Below are positions 52,209 through 62,692 of a DNA stretch of 64,000 nt, piece after piece. Position 1 is the first letter of the stretch; every line of letters starts with the position of its first letter. The position numbers and the translations under genes were made by a program. This DNA is from Fragilariopsis cylindrus CCMP1102 (Eukaryota; Bacillariophyta; Bacillariophyceae; Bacillariales; Bacillariaceae): NCBI GenBank assembly GCA_900095095.1, contig FMBT01000431.1, forward strand, positions 49,153-113,152. The letters run 5' to 3'. The notes beneath the pieces are model-generated. The model was not told the DNA's origin, ran no database searches, and worked only from the letters and a program-made list of their open reading frames with translations.

Positions 52209-54029
52209 TATCAATACTTCTTGTTGTCGTCGTCATTATCATTATTGTCACTGCCTCACTGTCGTTTTGTTGTTGTTGGATTTTTTTTCAAATTTCAATG
52301 TAGACACGTTGAAAAAATTGAGCAAACAGAAAACGAGAAAAATCGTCTCCCCCCCAATGTTGAAATACTAAAAATTAACGAAAGATGATAAATTTCCTCA
52401 ATCCTCCAATTTATTCGAAATTCGAAATGCTCCTCCATCCATCCTTACATTGGGTTTCGAAACGACCCAGAATGAATCGAGTTATTGAATTGTAATTTAC
52501 CAGTATTAATAACAACATCATGAATATCTATTTTTTTACTGTTCCAGTATGATGGACTGCTATGGCCACATTCCTACATACGCATGTTGTATTCAAACAT
52601 GCAGCAATTGCAAGGGGCACTACTTCATCTATATGTTTAATCTAGTACTTGTTGTCTTGAGTCCCCTATCTTTTCTTCTTCTCCTTCTTCCTTGTATCGT
52701 ACAATCACCTGAAACCCAAGATGTGCACAATTAATTGATTTGGTCTGCCCTCTATTCCTGCACACTTCTTTGTGACACTATTAGTCATCTTCTGCACCAT
52801 TATTATTTGTAGCCACAAGAATTTGACTATTAATTAGTTCAACCCATACTTTTTATTTTATTTTATCTGCATGCTGGTAGTTAGTCAAAAACTACTGTTC
52901 TACAGGAATACTCTCTCTCTCTCTCTGCCATACACACACACACACACACACACACATTTCACCATCATGGTCAAACATACATGTCAACAAATTTTTAAAC
53001 TGTAACTGTGGAATATGATGATGTATCATAACACATTTTGCACTTTGGTTCCCACTATTCAACGCTTGATATGCTAGAGAAACTGCCCTAAAGGAATGTG
53101 GGTGGCTACTTGAGAACTTGGAAGTTCAAATGTAGGAAGCACTGCTGCACTGAGGTATATTTTGGGTGGGTTGTTGGTCCAAGAAAAATCAAAATGACCA
53201 GAATACCATCCTCTATTAATCATGGTACCCTATTTTTGCTTATGTGCTCTTGTATAGTATACAGGCCTTTACTGATTGAGCTTAGTCAATAACAAAACAC
53301 TAATAACAACAGCAGATAGAAGCTGGTGATACTAAGATTCTTTTGCTCTCTGTCTTCTTCTGTTTTCACTGTTTTTACAGGGAGAGATCCTTAAAAAGCA
53401 TATAAAGTTTCACATAGGAATGTGGAAGCAGGCACTCAAGCAAGAGAAGTTGTCCTATTAACAAACACTCAAGAAAGAAGAAATAGTGGACCAGGTGAAC
53501 CAGGTAGTACAGGCCGAGGCCGCAAAGGTCGAAGCGGTAGAAATACCAATTCATTGGATCAAGTAGTAGAAGTCAAAGTCAATGATGAATTCAAGGAAGA
53601 AGACATCATAGAGGTGTTTAATAAAAATGGAAGTGTGGAATGGGAAACAGAATATGAATAGAATAGTGAATATGTGTTAATAACAAATGAATAATTATCA
53701 TTTCCATCATCAACAAAGTTGCTATTGCAGGATTCAATAGCCGCTGCTGATACAGGTAGTACCACAAATCTATCTGGTAGTAAAAGTGGAGCAACAAATG
53801 TGATCCAAACAACTTATGGTAGTAATAAACAATGTACACATGATGCAAGTGGTAGAGATCTACAGGTTATAATGATATATGATCTAAACTGTACGTTTAT
53901 GTTTGTTTACGAAAAGATGTCGACGATGCTATGTGTTAGTAATGGATAATTAAATTAAGTTGAACTATATTATTGTAGTACTGCCTTTTCGCAGGTAAGC
54001 TAGATGGGAATAGAGATTAGTTAACAAGT
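52209..54029. other. Gene-poor region
   Basis: Contains (CT)n and (AC)n runs near 52913-52960 and the possible remnant at 53422-53850. No intact gene seen. Confidence 0.5.
53422..53850 (+). pseudogene. Possible Gly-rich gene remnant
   Basis: An open frame without a convincing ATG reads GPGEPGSTGRGRKGRSGR, then VVEVKVNDEFKEEDIIEVFN to a stop at 53661. A second open stretch, ATG-less and in another frame, reads ADTGSTTNLSGSKSGATNVI. The composition is protein-like, but the frames are not joined by an obvious GT-AG intron. Family unknown. Confidence 0.25.
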
Positions 54030-55202
54030 TTATTTAATAGGAGACATGGGAGTTGGGAGATGGAAGATCGGAGCAGGGATCATAGACTCCGACGGCTGTG
54101 CCAAGGATGTCGATGCTGGCAAAAAACGAATGTAACCATAGCTTGTATTATTATGTGTCTCTTCTTTGACGAATTCAAGTCCATAGCCCTTCCGTTGTTG
54201 CATCAGAGGTGATATGTCAATGATACTTTCCTCCACCAACATAACTGATCTCGCTTGGTTCGAGCGGCGCAATAGAATAAATACGATAACAGCAACAAAC
54301 AGCGGGGACAAGAAAATTGCCAAATATATAAAGTCCTTGAGTTCCCAGGTCATTTCTCTCTCCTGGTCGTCGTTATCATCATCATCATCATCGTCGTCGA
54401 ATGCAAACGTGAAGATGAGCCAGTAAACAAAATATGTGCACAGCTCGAGCCTAGTAATCATCTTGTCATACTGGGCTCTCAAAGGATACTGGTGAGCAGC
54501 AACTGACTCAATGATGGCACCTTTCACAGACGCATCCAATTCCTCCAAGGCAATTGGAAAGATGATTTTGCTGCCGTTTGTCACGTAAATGCGCTGTTCC
54601 ATCATATAATGTGTCATGATAGCTGCCTGCTCGACTGGATGTTGAGAGTATCCTGTTTCCTGCCGTGTCATCGCTCTGAGACGAATCAGTCCAGCTGTGA
54701 TGGCACCGCACAATAAAGGTTCTCTCACATATGTGATATCATATCCAATCGCTTGGAATTTCGGTGCAAGCTTGTCCTCTACTACTTTTTGTATACGTGT
54801 ATGCGTCTTCTCATAAGCTTTAGAGCGACACCAGAACATTGACGCCAGTAACAAAAAACATGTAACCGTTACAAAAATTGTAACCCAAATTGCGTCAACC
54901 TCACCATCCACATCCGTAAAAAGTTCAGTGGCGGTAAGGGCGGTAAGAAAAAAGATATTAAAGCTGATAAAAGCAGCCATCACTATGAACACGTTGCGGT
55001 GCAAGAAAGGACGATCTTTTTGGCAGACCAAGAAGACCAGTTCGCCCCAGAGAAATATATCAATAACTTCGGGTAAGGCATCTGGCCGACCTTGCTGAAG
55101 AGATAGATATTGCCGGAATCTCGTGTCCCCGTGCATCAACTGATTGTAGTCAAAGACGCCGATGAGCCACTCATTATCGTTCATAGGAGCGTAGTCAGCC
55201 AT
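54030..55202 (-). CDS. Four-transmembrane hypothetical protein
   Basis: ATG at 55202 (MADYAPMNDNEWLIGVFDYN); 390 residues. Hydrophobic segments: VFIVMAAFISFNIFFLTAL, TIFVTVTCFLLLASMFW, LCTYFVYWLIFTFAF and FIYLAIFLSPLFVAVIVFIL. A soluble loop of about 130 residues lies between TM2 and TM3 (HTRIQKVVEDKLAPKFQAIG, IIFPIALEELDASVKGAI). An Asp run sits just after TM3. The C-terminal tail contains Pro-rich PAPIFHLPTPMSPIK. Unlike its neighbours, it has few homopolymer tracts outside the Asp run and a more balanced codon choice. I do not recognise the family; it looks like an intact, conserved membrane protein. Confidence 0.75.
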   Translation of the reverse strand: MADYAPMNDNEWLIGVFDYNQLMHGDTRFRQYLSLQQGRPDALPEVIDIFLWGELVFLVCQKDRPFLHRNVFIVMAAFISFNIFFLTALTATELFTDVDGEVDAIWVTIFVTVTCFLLLASMFWCRSKAYEKTHTRIQKVVEDKLAPKFQAIGYDITYVREPLLCGAITAGLIRLRAMTRQETGYSQHPVEQAAIMTHYMMEQRIYVTNGSKIIFPIALEELDASVKGAIIESVAAHQYPLRAQYDKMITRLELCTYFVYWLIFTFAFDDDDDDDDNDDQEREMTWELKDFIYLAIFLSPLFVAVIVFILLRRSNQARSVMLVEESIIDISPLMQQRKGYGLEFVKEETHNNTSYGYIRFLPASTSLAQPSESMIPAPIFHLPTPMSPIK

Positions 55203-55670
55203 GGTGACGAGGTTTGTATACCTAGAGTCTCGCAAAATAAGAACAAGGTGTAAAAGGTTGTGATGAGTGTTGGAGAATAAATTGGTTTGTCTTTGCCATG
55301 ATGGCACCAAACACGAATGAAATTCCGAATCGAATCCGTTATATCATCCGCGACGGGGTCAAAATGTTGTGCACAAGCCAGCTCTATTTGAGTAACGGTC
55401 GGGTCCCGAAAAATTAAACGTAATAGTACAGTGGACCCCTACTAAAACCGTAGATTCCAATCTCGGAGGCAATCTCGGAGGTCAAACCCGAGTTATGGCC
55501 AATGTTATTTGAACGGAGCCTATCATATCGGACGTTGTCGATGGCTTAGAAGAAATGTGCCACATGAATGTATTATTTAATCTGGAACACATCTATACAG
55601 TTTTTTTTTTAAATAAAACAGAGAGATTGAAAACTGCGTTCGCTTCACATCACGTTAACTTAACTTAAAT
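55203..55670. other. Spacer
   Basis: 5' flank of the four-TM gene and 3' flank of the next. A tandem AATCTCGGAGG unit lies near 55460-55485. No gene seen. Confidence 0.5.
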
Positions 55671-56747
55671 CTAATCAAATTTAATTTGTTGTAATTTATT
55701 TATTATTGAATTGAGATAGGTATTATTATGTATTTCTAAATACGATTCACATTGATGACACCAGATACTTAAATCAGCTAATCCAACCATCACACAACAA
55801 TTCGAAGAATCAATAATATTAGTAGTATTTGTACTTTTTGTTGTATTATCATTAGTATTAGTATTAGTATCCTCATAATGGTTTACTCCATGTCCATTGA
55901 CATATCTACTACAATAGATACCACCACAATATAAACAAAACCAATTTTCACCCTTGGGACAAGTTGCAATACTACCCTCTTTATTATCGTCATCATCGTA
56001 CTCAATATCATCTTTAAATGTTCCAACAATAGTAGACTTTTCTTTTTGTTTCTCTTTCTCGTTATCGTTATTGTTGTTGCTATTATTATTATCACGATAA
56101 TATTGACAAGATAAATCAAATATATTAGTTGGAATATCATTTGGGGTTATAAAAACACAACAACACATATTGTTTGTCTTAGTATCATCATCATCATCAT
56201 TATCAGATATAATTTTTTGTACGACGTGTGGACAAGTATTGATCGGTGTTATTGCACCACCATCATCCATACCTAATCCATTATCTAAGATATAATCACA
56301 ACATAATGAGATAATCGTATCAATACTATCATTGTTGTTGTTGCTCTCTTTATTATTTCCATTTTTCAATGCAATATTATTCATGGCATCATTCGCTGCC
56401 TCCGATGAAAATCCATATAATGACGTTAAGGATTCTATTATATGCATTGCGCGTGCTATTGTCAAATCATTAATATTATTATTATTATTATTATTGTCAT
56501 TATTGTTGTCATTCTTTTCCTCACCACTACCACATGCACGTGCACATGAGGAGCAGCCATCGTACTCATTATCGATTGTGAGAGTAGTAGTAGATGCAGC
56601 AGTAGCAAATGCAGCAGTCGCAGTCGCAGTGGATGTGTTGGCAGTCGCAGTCGCGGTCGCAGTCGCATCAGTACCAGTATCAGTATTATCAATACTGTTC
56701 TTGTTCTTTTCGCATTTGGTTTCTGCTGCTTCTGACGACGACGACAT
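55671..56747 (-). CDS. ZnF-UBP (BUZ) ubiquitin-binding protein with UBA-like segment
   Basis: 358 residues, ATG 56747, no intron. The N-terminus is Asp/Thr/Ala-rich. A central helical region (IARAMHIIESLTSLYGF, then DTIISLCCDYILDNGLG) looks like UBA motifs (..ACDWILENGLG-type). The C-terminal half is a UBP zinc finger: CPHV, CSCQY-like ligands, then ENWFCLYCGGIYCSRYVNGH and VMVGLADLSIWCHQCESYLE. This pattern is as in HDAC6 and USP5, which bind the free C-terminal Gly-Gly of ubiquitin. No deubiquitinase or deacetylase domain is present, so it is a stand-alone ubiquitin reader, enlarged by Asn/Asp inserts. Confidence 0.82.
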   Translation of the reverse strand: MSSSSEAAETKCEKNKNSIDNTDTGTDATATATATANTSTATATAAFATAASTTTLTIDNEYDGCSSCARACGSGEEKNDNNNDNNNNNNNINDLTIARAMHIIESLTSLYGFSSEAANDAMNNIALKNGNNKESNNNNDSIDTIISLCCDYILDNGLGMDDGGAITPINTCPHVVQKIISDNDDDDDTKTNNMCCCVFITPNDIPTNIFDLSCQYYRDNNNSNNNNDNEKEKQKEKSTIVGTFKDDIEYDDDDNKEGSIATCPKGENWFCLYCGGIYCSRYVNGHGVNHYEDTNTNTNDNTTKSTNTTNIIDSSNCCVMVGLADLSIWCHQCESYLEIHNNTYLNSIINKLQQIKFD

Positions 56748-57928
56748 GATTTAAAGATATAGATAAAGGAATAGATATTGATTGGAAATACAATTGACGA
56801 AAGTTAGTATCATAGAATATGTATTGCGTTTGTGATGGATCACGCTGCCTACTGACGAAAGTCAAACTTTTGTTTTGTTTTGTCTTGTTTCCTTTTCTCG
56901 TTCGTTCGTTCGTTGGTTGATTGATTGATTGATTGATTGACCTAACCGGCTGGTTATGACTGTCGCGTGATATATATAGTATCGTTTCTGTTCTATTTAA
57001 ATCGTACCTCTTATTCTAGACCTATCTTCAATCTAGTTAATGATACTGGAAGTCTTAATCGGCCGAACAACTAAAACGCCTTGAACAAAAGCAAAATTGT
57101 TACTGTGTTCATTGTTAGGGAATGATTTTTTCTTATTATTTCTTGTTTGAATGTCGTCGATTTCGAATACAAGGTATTGCTTGCCTGTTGATTGTTGATT
57201 GCTTGACTAGTTCGATTAAAAAGTTTAAACTTAAGAATAGGCGAACATGAAAATAAAAATTGAACAACAAATAATGATATTTTTCGCTTCCCCCCTGCTG
57301 CCCTTCTAATAGAGAAATTTGTAAACACCGCCCAACTGCAAGCAAAACGACGAAATTGAAATCCTAGAACAGTACTTCCTCCATGCACCGGAAGTTGTCT
57401 GTAAGATACAGTTTTTTTGTCGTCCTCGAAAATCTTCTCACCAAGAACTGAGAGTCAAATCAAGTGGCAGAACAATTGTGCTTGTACAGTACCTTGAAAG
57501 ACACCAGAAGATCTTTTATTCGTGCCTTTCGAAGGACGTCAAAAATAACGTTTTTTTGTTCCTTTTGTAAGAAACTGAGTCCCACCTAACGAAAAATGCT
57601 CAGAAGCGACATCTACGACCGTAGTAGACTACAGTACTGTAGTTAAATAAACATCTGCATTACCGTGTTGAAGAAAAAAAATGAAAAGTTAATTTTGGGT
57701 TCTATTGTATTCCGACCTCTCAAATCTTTGAAACTTTCGTACACGCAATCAAAAAATGCACAGTAGATATACAGTACGATTTATCATATCAGGTATCGTA
57801 ATAGTACAGTAGCTAACATGGTATCAGTAAATAATCTCCCGATACTGAGATCGAACTATTCTCAACCATCATAAAGTCTAAAATTCTCATTTACATCAAT
57901 TAATTTTAAATACAGAAAAATTATAATC
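56748..57928. other. Intergenic region
   Basis: Contains (GTTC)n and (GATT)n runs at about 56896-56940 and four TACAGTAC/GTACTGTA sites (57485, 57630, 57634, 57770). The open frames here lack coding character. Confidence 0.5.
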
Positions 57929-58171
57929 ATGGAAATTGTAGTAATTATTGGTATCGTACTCATTTCTGCCTTAGTTTTATTTGCCATCTGTCATACGATT
58001 TGGGTAAATAGAGGAGCAGGAGCAAGTAGAGCAGGAGGAAGTAGAGGAGGAGAAGGAGCAGGAACAGGAGTAGTACATGGGGACGGTGGCGGCGGTTTTT
58101 CCGGTGGTGGTGGAGGTGGTGATTGCAGCGGTGGTGGGGCGAAACCAGTTTCAATTGTACTGTTACATTAA
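57929..58171 (+). CDS. Small Gly-rich single-pass membrane protein (80 aa)
   Basis: ATG 57929. One N-terminal transmembrane helix (IVVIIGIVLISALVLFAI) is followed by a Gly/Arg/Ser-rich tail with FSGGGGGGDCSGGG. The layout is coherent for a small membrane protein, but Gly runs arise easily from GGA/GGT repeats. Moderate to low support. Confidence 0.35.
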   Translation: MEIVVIIGIVLISALVLFAICHTIWVNRGAGASRAGGSRGGEGAGTGVVHGDGGGGFSGGGGGGDCSGGGAKPVSIVLLH

Positions 58172-58762
58172 TTTTTGGTGAAATGTACTAAAATCATCTG
58201 GTGAAACCAATAATACATTAAGGTTGCGATGGAGGTGGTGGTTGAGGCGGTGGTGGCGGTGGTTGCTAGTGGTGGTGGTTGCGATTGATACTTTATGTAT
58301 GGTGTTGTTCAACACAACATTCCAAAAGACATCTTCATAATATATCTGCATCTTCATAACTGAATTCGGAAATGGAATCAATCATCAGGTCAATCATATA
58401 AGCACACAAGCACAGAACCAAGAAAGAAAAATAGTAGCTTGACTTCCACCCACTACATGTATTTAATCAATTTATATTATTGTAATGGTTTTCTAATTAT
58501 TATTATAGTATGCATCATCATTCATCATTGCCATTGAGGATTCCACAGTCTTCGTTTTTGTGTGCGTGTCGTCATTTAACTTTCTCTGTTTTCCCCTCAT
58601 TATTTATTTATTATCGTCATTTTTAATACTAGTAGACGACGAAGCGGGAGGAGGAACAACATCATTATTATTCTTGACGGGAGAAGACGTTGTTGTTTTT
58701 ACTGCTGATGCTGTACTCATCGCTACATCATCATTCATCTGCTTTTGCTTTTGTTGGTGTTA
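58172..58762. other. Spacer
   Basis: GGTGGT-type repeats near 58230-58285 and AT-rich sequence. No gene seen. Confidence 0.45.
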
Positions 58763-59280
58763 CTATGCATTGTCATCCTCACTTTTTGTATCGATGGTGG
58801 TGGTGTTAGTAGTCGCTAATGTAGTAGTAGCATCCTCCGTACTATCATTATTGATGGTGGTAGTTGCATTAGTAGTGGTAGTACCATCGGACGAAGTATC
58901 AATAGGAACTGCAACTAATTCTGTAGCCGTGACATTGTTATCAGTATTAATGTTGCTGATACCTTTTTTCTTGTCATTATTATTTTCGTTGACAATAACG
59001 CCTTCTTTTTCTAATTCATTTTTATTCCCGTCTAGCTTATTGCTCTTATTACTGTCCGCGATGATATCACTGCCAATGCCAATACTGTTGTCGTAGTCAC
59101 TACTACTGAGTGCAGTTACTGTAATTCCGCCATTTTGTCTGGCGTTTATTTGATTCACGAGTAATGAAAAATAGTTTTACCGATTCATCGACGGGATCAT
59201 CATCATCATCATCATCATCGTCGTCATTACTATTGTTACGTTTTTCATTGTTGCCTCCTTTGTCTTTCTCAGCAACATCA
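58763..59280 (-). pseudogene. Possible Asn/Thr-rich coding segment with a one-base frame break
   Basis: Downstream of TAF11 an open minus-strand frame (NDVAEKDKGGNNEKRNNSND...PVDESVKLFF) runs into a second frame (LLVNQINARQNGGITVTALS...to TAG/TAA at 58763) if one base is added at the A5 run 59167-59171. The joined reading is smooth. No ATG opens the first part. It could be an independent gene with an unseen 5' exon, or a C-terminal extension of TAF11 cut off by a further indel near 59290. Confidence 0.35.
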
Positions 59281-60413
59281 TTATTTGTCAGTTATGGTAT
59301 CTACATTATCATTATTATGCTCATCATCAACATCTATTTCCATATTGTCGTTATCGTTATCGTTATCGTTATCATTGTTACTATCGTTATCGTTTTCATT
59401 TTCCATATTGTTATAATAGTCATCTTGTGCAGACAAAACAACTGATCTATTTAAAGTGTATCGTTGATCATTTTCTGTTAATAATAGATTAACATTGGTA
59501 CAACCACTATTACTACTACCGCTATTATTTTTTGTACCTGTTGCCTGTAAGAAAAATCCTGGATCTAATCCACGCACTTCTCTATCAGCGTATGCTTTTA
59601 ATATATCTTCTGGTGATATAGCAATATCTTCTTCTTCCTCCTCCTCCTCATCATCATCATCATCATCATCATCATGATTGCTGTTCTCGTCGTGGACTGA
59701 AATCTTGTGTTGTTTATTTCGTCGTCGTTCGATTGAATATTTCCTTGCTGCTAATACTAATCGTTGTGCGTATGCTTTTGCTAACGTAGAAACAACAACA
59801 GTAATATCTCCCGATTGTCCCGTTGCAACAACATCTGATAATATTGGTTTCTGTTTCCTTCTTTTACTTGTGGCAGCAGTTGTAGTTGTTGGACGCAAAT
59901 AACGTAGACGAGTACTATTACTGACGATACTTGCAGTACTAGTATTGGTCGCTACTGCTGTTGCTGCTTCCTCATTTCCTCCTCGTTCGGATGATGTAGA
60001 TTTATCAATATCACCAGTGGATATCGAACGATGCTGTTCATGAATTAAACAATGTGCCACATAGGTACCAATCGCGTCACCAGGGAAGGATGCTTTTCTA
60101 AATGCTTCAAATCGTGATTGTTCTAATTTTGAAAATGTACTTAATACTTGTTTCATTTTCCAGTTTCCTTCTACAGTTGCCGTTCTATCAATATGAGTGG
60201 AGAGAGAGAGAGAGAGAGAGGACAAAGAGAGATACAAATAGTTAAGATAAAATAGAAAAAGAAGAAAAAATAAGAACGAAAACATACAAAAAGGCATGCA
60301 TATTTTTATTTTCATGCCAACAGTATATTGATTACAGTGGTGTGATTTGCTCTTCATTTTTTTTTTGCATTTCCTTTACTTACGTTTCTAATGATGACGA
60401 TCCATCTTTATTT

Positions 60414-60447
<34 letters not shown>

Positions 60448-60715
60448 TGTTGTTATTGATTTTATCCTTACCAGTAGTACCACTTCCACTATTCTTTTGC
60501 TTTTTACCCTTTCTATTTTTCTTCTTATCTTTCTTTCTACCACTACCACTTACTTGTACTTGTAACACCACCGGCATCGTTGTTGTGTTGTTGTTGTTAT
60601 TCGATGTACCACCGCCACCGCCATCCCCACCATCCTCGCCCGTCATCATTGTTGATGGATCATTATTATTATTATTATTATTTGCTGGACGTTTTATTCC
60701 CCTACTTGTTCCCAT
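59281..60715 (-). CDS. TAF11: TAF11 (TFIID subunit), two exons
   Basis: Exon 1 runs from ATG 60715 (MGTSRGIKRPANNN) to 60384, the intron is 60383-60185 (GTAAGT...GATAG, 199 nt), and exon 2 is 60184-59281; 411 residues. The histone-fold region is recognisable despite insertions. The first helix is LSTFSKLEQSRFEAFRKASF, then PGDAIGTYVA, matching the [20 protein letters not shown] type. The second is QSGDITVVVSTLAKAYAQRL, then VLAARKYSIE, and the last ISPEDILKAYADREVRGLDP. About 50 residues of low complexity separate the first two. N- and C-termini are Asn/Asp/Lys-rich. Role: heterodimer with TAF13 in TFIID, core RNA polymerase II transcription. Confidence 0.85.
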
Positions 60716-61871
60716 GATTGATTGATTGATTTGATTGATGTGATGCACTTTATGTAAAAGTAAATTCACCACGCAAATCAATGTTTTTTAAAATTATTAG
60801 CAACACACGGCTTTTTTGTTCGGAGACAGAAGAAGGATAAAACGAGTGCACTTGCTCTGGATTGCCACTTGAGATATAGATCGTAACTTTTATCTTTATT
60901 CTATCATACAATAGCTTCGAAATATGTTTTTCTAACAAAATTCAAAAACAAAACAAAAATCAAGTTATATTATCATGGTCTATGTTCAATGTGTCTTTAT
61001 GTGATTTCTCGTATTGGTTCGTTGCTTTTGTGCGTTAGCTTGTTGGTTTAATCCCGCATGACTGAACAACGAGTGTACGTACGTACAGTACTACTGCTTA
61101 TGCATACTTACATACCTATGATAATATACTCGACTCTCGACACTCCAAGAGAAGTGCCGATCTGTCGAGTCAGTCTCCATTTATAGATACACAGTAGTAT
61201 GTTTCTTAACTATTTACCACCCCCTTTGGCAGCATATCCTACGGTAGGCTAGTCGTATCTGCTGTAGTAAGACAAGTTACTCTATAATATGCATTCTATA
61301 ATTTTGATTTTGTGACATGAAAAAAAAGTACGTACTACTGTTGGCCCATAAAATAGGGCAAACAGCTGTAGTTTTCTAGAACATCTGATCCGTCTAGTAG
61401 ATTCAGGGTACAGCTGATGATAAACTCACTACTACTAGCCTGACACCTCTTTATCACATTACACACAAATGGGGGTAATAGCTATTAGTTAGATAGGACT
61501 AATATATATACATAATAAAGGATTTTTTGGTAACATATATAAATTTTTTTAACATCGTGTTATACGGTACAATAAAATAGTAGTATGCTATACTTTTTCT
61601 TTTTTTTTCCTTTAAACTCTTTCCGTTACATTGCCTTTTGTTGTTGTTCTTCCTTTTTCTGTTTTTATTGCAGACGATTTCCTTTTCTTTTCTTCCTTGA
61701 CATGTATGAATTCATACTATTATACTAGTTTAGTATCTTATATTTTATTATTTCGTTCATTCGTTCGTTTTTGTCCTTTCTTTTTTATTATGGGGTTACA
61801 TATATCATTATTTCACATCTTTTCTTCTTCTTTTGCCTTGGGGGATGGATGCATGTGCCGTATAATACCAT
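60716..61871. other. Intergenic region
   Basis: Promoter of TAF11 and 3' flank of the next gene. One TACAGTAC (61084). Pyrimidine-rich + strand 61580-61830; no gene. Confidence 0.5.
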
Positions 61872-62692
61872 TCAACGTTCCATTTCATTAGCACTTGGTG
61901 CAATGGTACTATTATTTGGGTCACGATATTTACATTCATTGTATGCTTGTGCTAACATACACCCGCTGGTACAACAAAAGACGATATCCGATGTTATATT
62001 TGCACAATGTGCCGCGCAATCTAATGTATCACTTTGTATACAAATTGTTAAACAACTTAGTAGACAACTAACCATGAAGATACAATTGTTACAACGTATT
62101 AATCGTACATCATCCTTGTCTAATCCTAAATGATATTGTCGTCGCATTTACCATTGATGTTGCAGACACTGCCGGTCCAGCACAACAACAAACTTCAAGA
62201 CATAGACATGGTACCGGACATGCTTTTTCACCACATTTGCCTTTTTGTATATTATATAATCGATGAATTGTTGAAAAGAGAGTAACAGAGAGGATGAATA
62301 GAATGAGCCAGAACCACAAAAAGACAGACAATATAGTGAGCGAATACATATCAGGAGCGAACGGAAGGAACCGTAACTCACAAAGAAAAACAAAACACAT
62401 TGTGACGTATAAAAAACGTATTACTTATATTAGCAAAATCAAGAAACCGTACCAGGTTGTAAGCAACAACAACCACCATAAAATCCTTGACAACATTTGT
62501 AGTCAGACCAACCTGAGCCAGGATTAACATTATTTAATACCTTATGACGCATAATCATTTGTGAACAACAACAACATATCATAGATGTGCACCAACATCC
62601 AGGTGCTGCACATGGTGCTTTACATAATGTTGTTTGAAATTTACTATCTGTTTCAGAGATAAATTGTCCATACGCATTACCATATTTTCCTT
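61872..62692 (-). CDS. Cys-rich PLAC8-like membrane protein, 5' end missing, one apparent frame break
   Basis: Exon A (to 62453): KYGNAYGQFISETDSKF, LCKAPCAAPGCWCTSMICCC, GSGWSDYKCCQGFYGG. The intron is 62452-62241 (212 nt). Exon B starts 62240: KCGEKACPVPCLCLEVCCCA, GPAVSATSM. About one base must be gained or lost near 62136-62150 to continue into YHLGLDKDDVRLIRCNNCIF, VFCCTSGCMLAQAYNECKYR and the stop at 61872. The order NAYG...C-rich...AVSAT...LD..D.RLIR.NN...GCM.AQ fits a Cys-rich family common in stramenopiles and distantly like PLAC8. The 5' exon is not identified: upstream either a splice acceptor (TAAAG at 62691) or a one-base shift in an A3 run would link to EPLRQDELI. Probable plasma-membrane protein, function unknown. 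Confidence 0.6.

Noticed and set aside
57071-57388. 105-codon minus-strand ORF with ATG
   Set aside because: No domain, no low-complexity pattern typical of genes here, no splice partner; probably chance.
58560-59096. Hydrophobic plus-strand ORF (178 codons)
   Set aside because: Val/Leu/Ser-rich antisense shadow of Asn/Thr/Asp codons; no coherent topology.
62136-62162. 26-nt GT-AG stretch as a mini-intron in the Cys-rich gene
   Set aside because: Too short, and splicing it out gives an immediate in-frame TAG.
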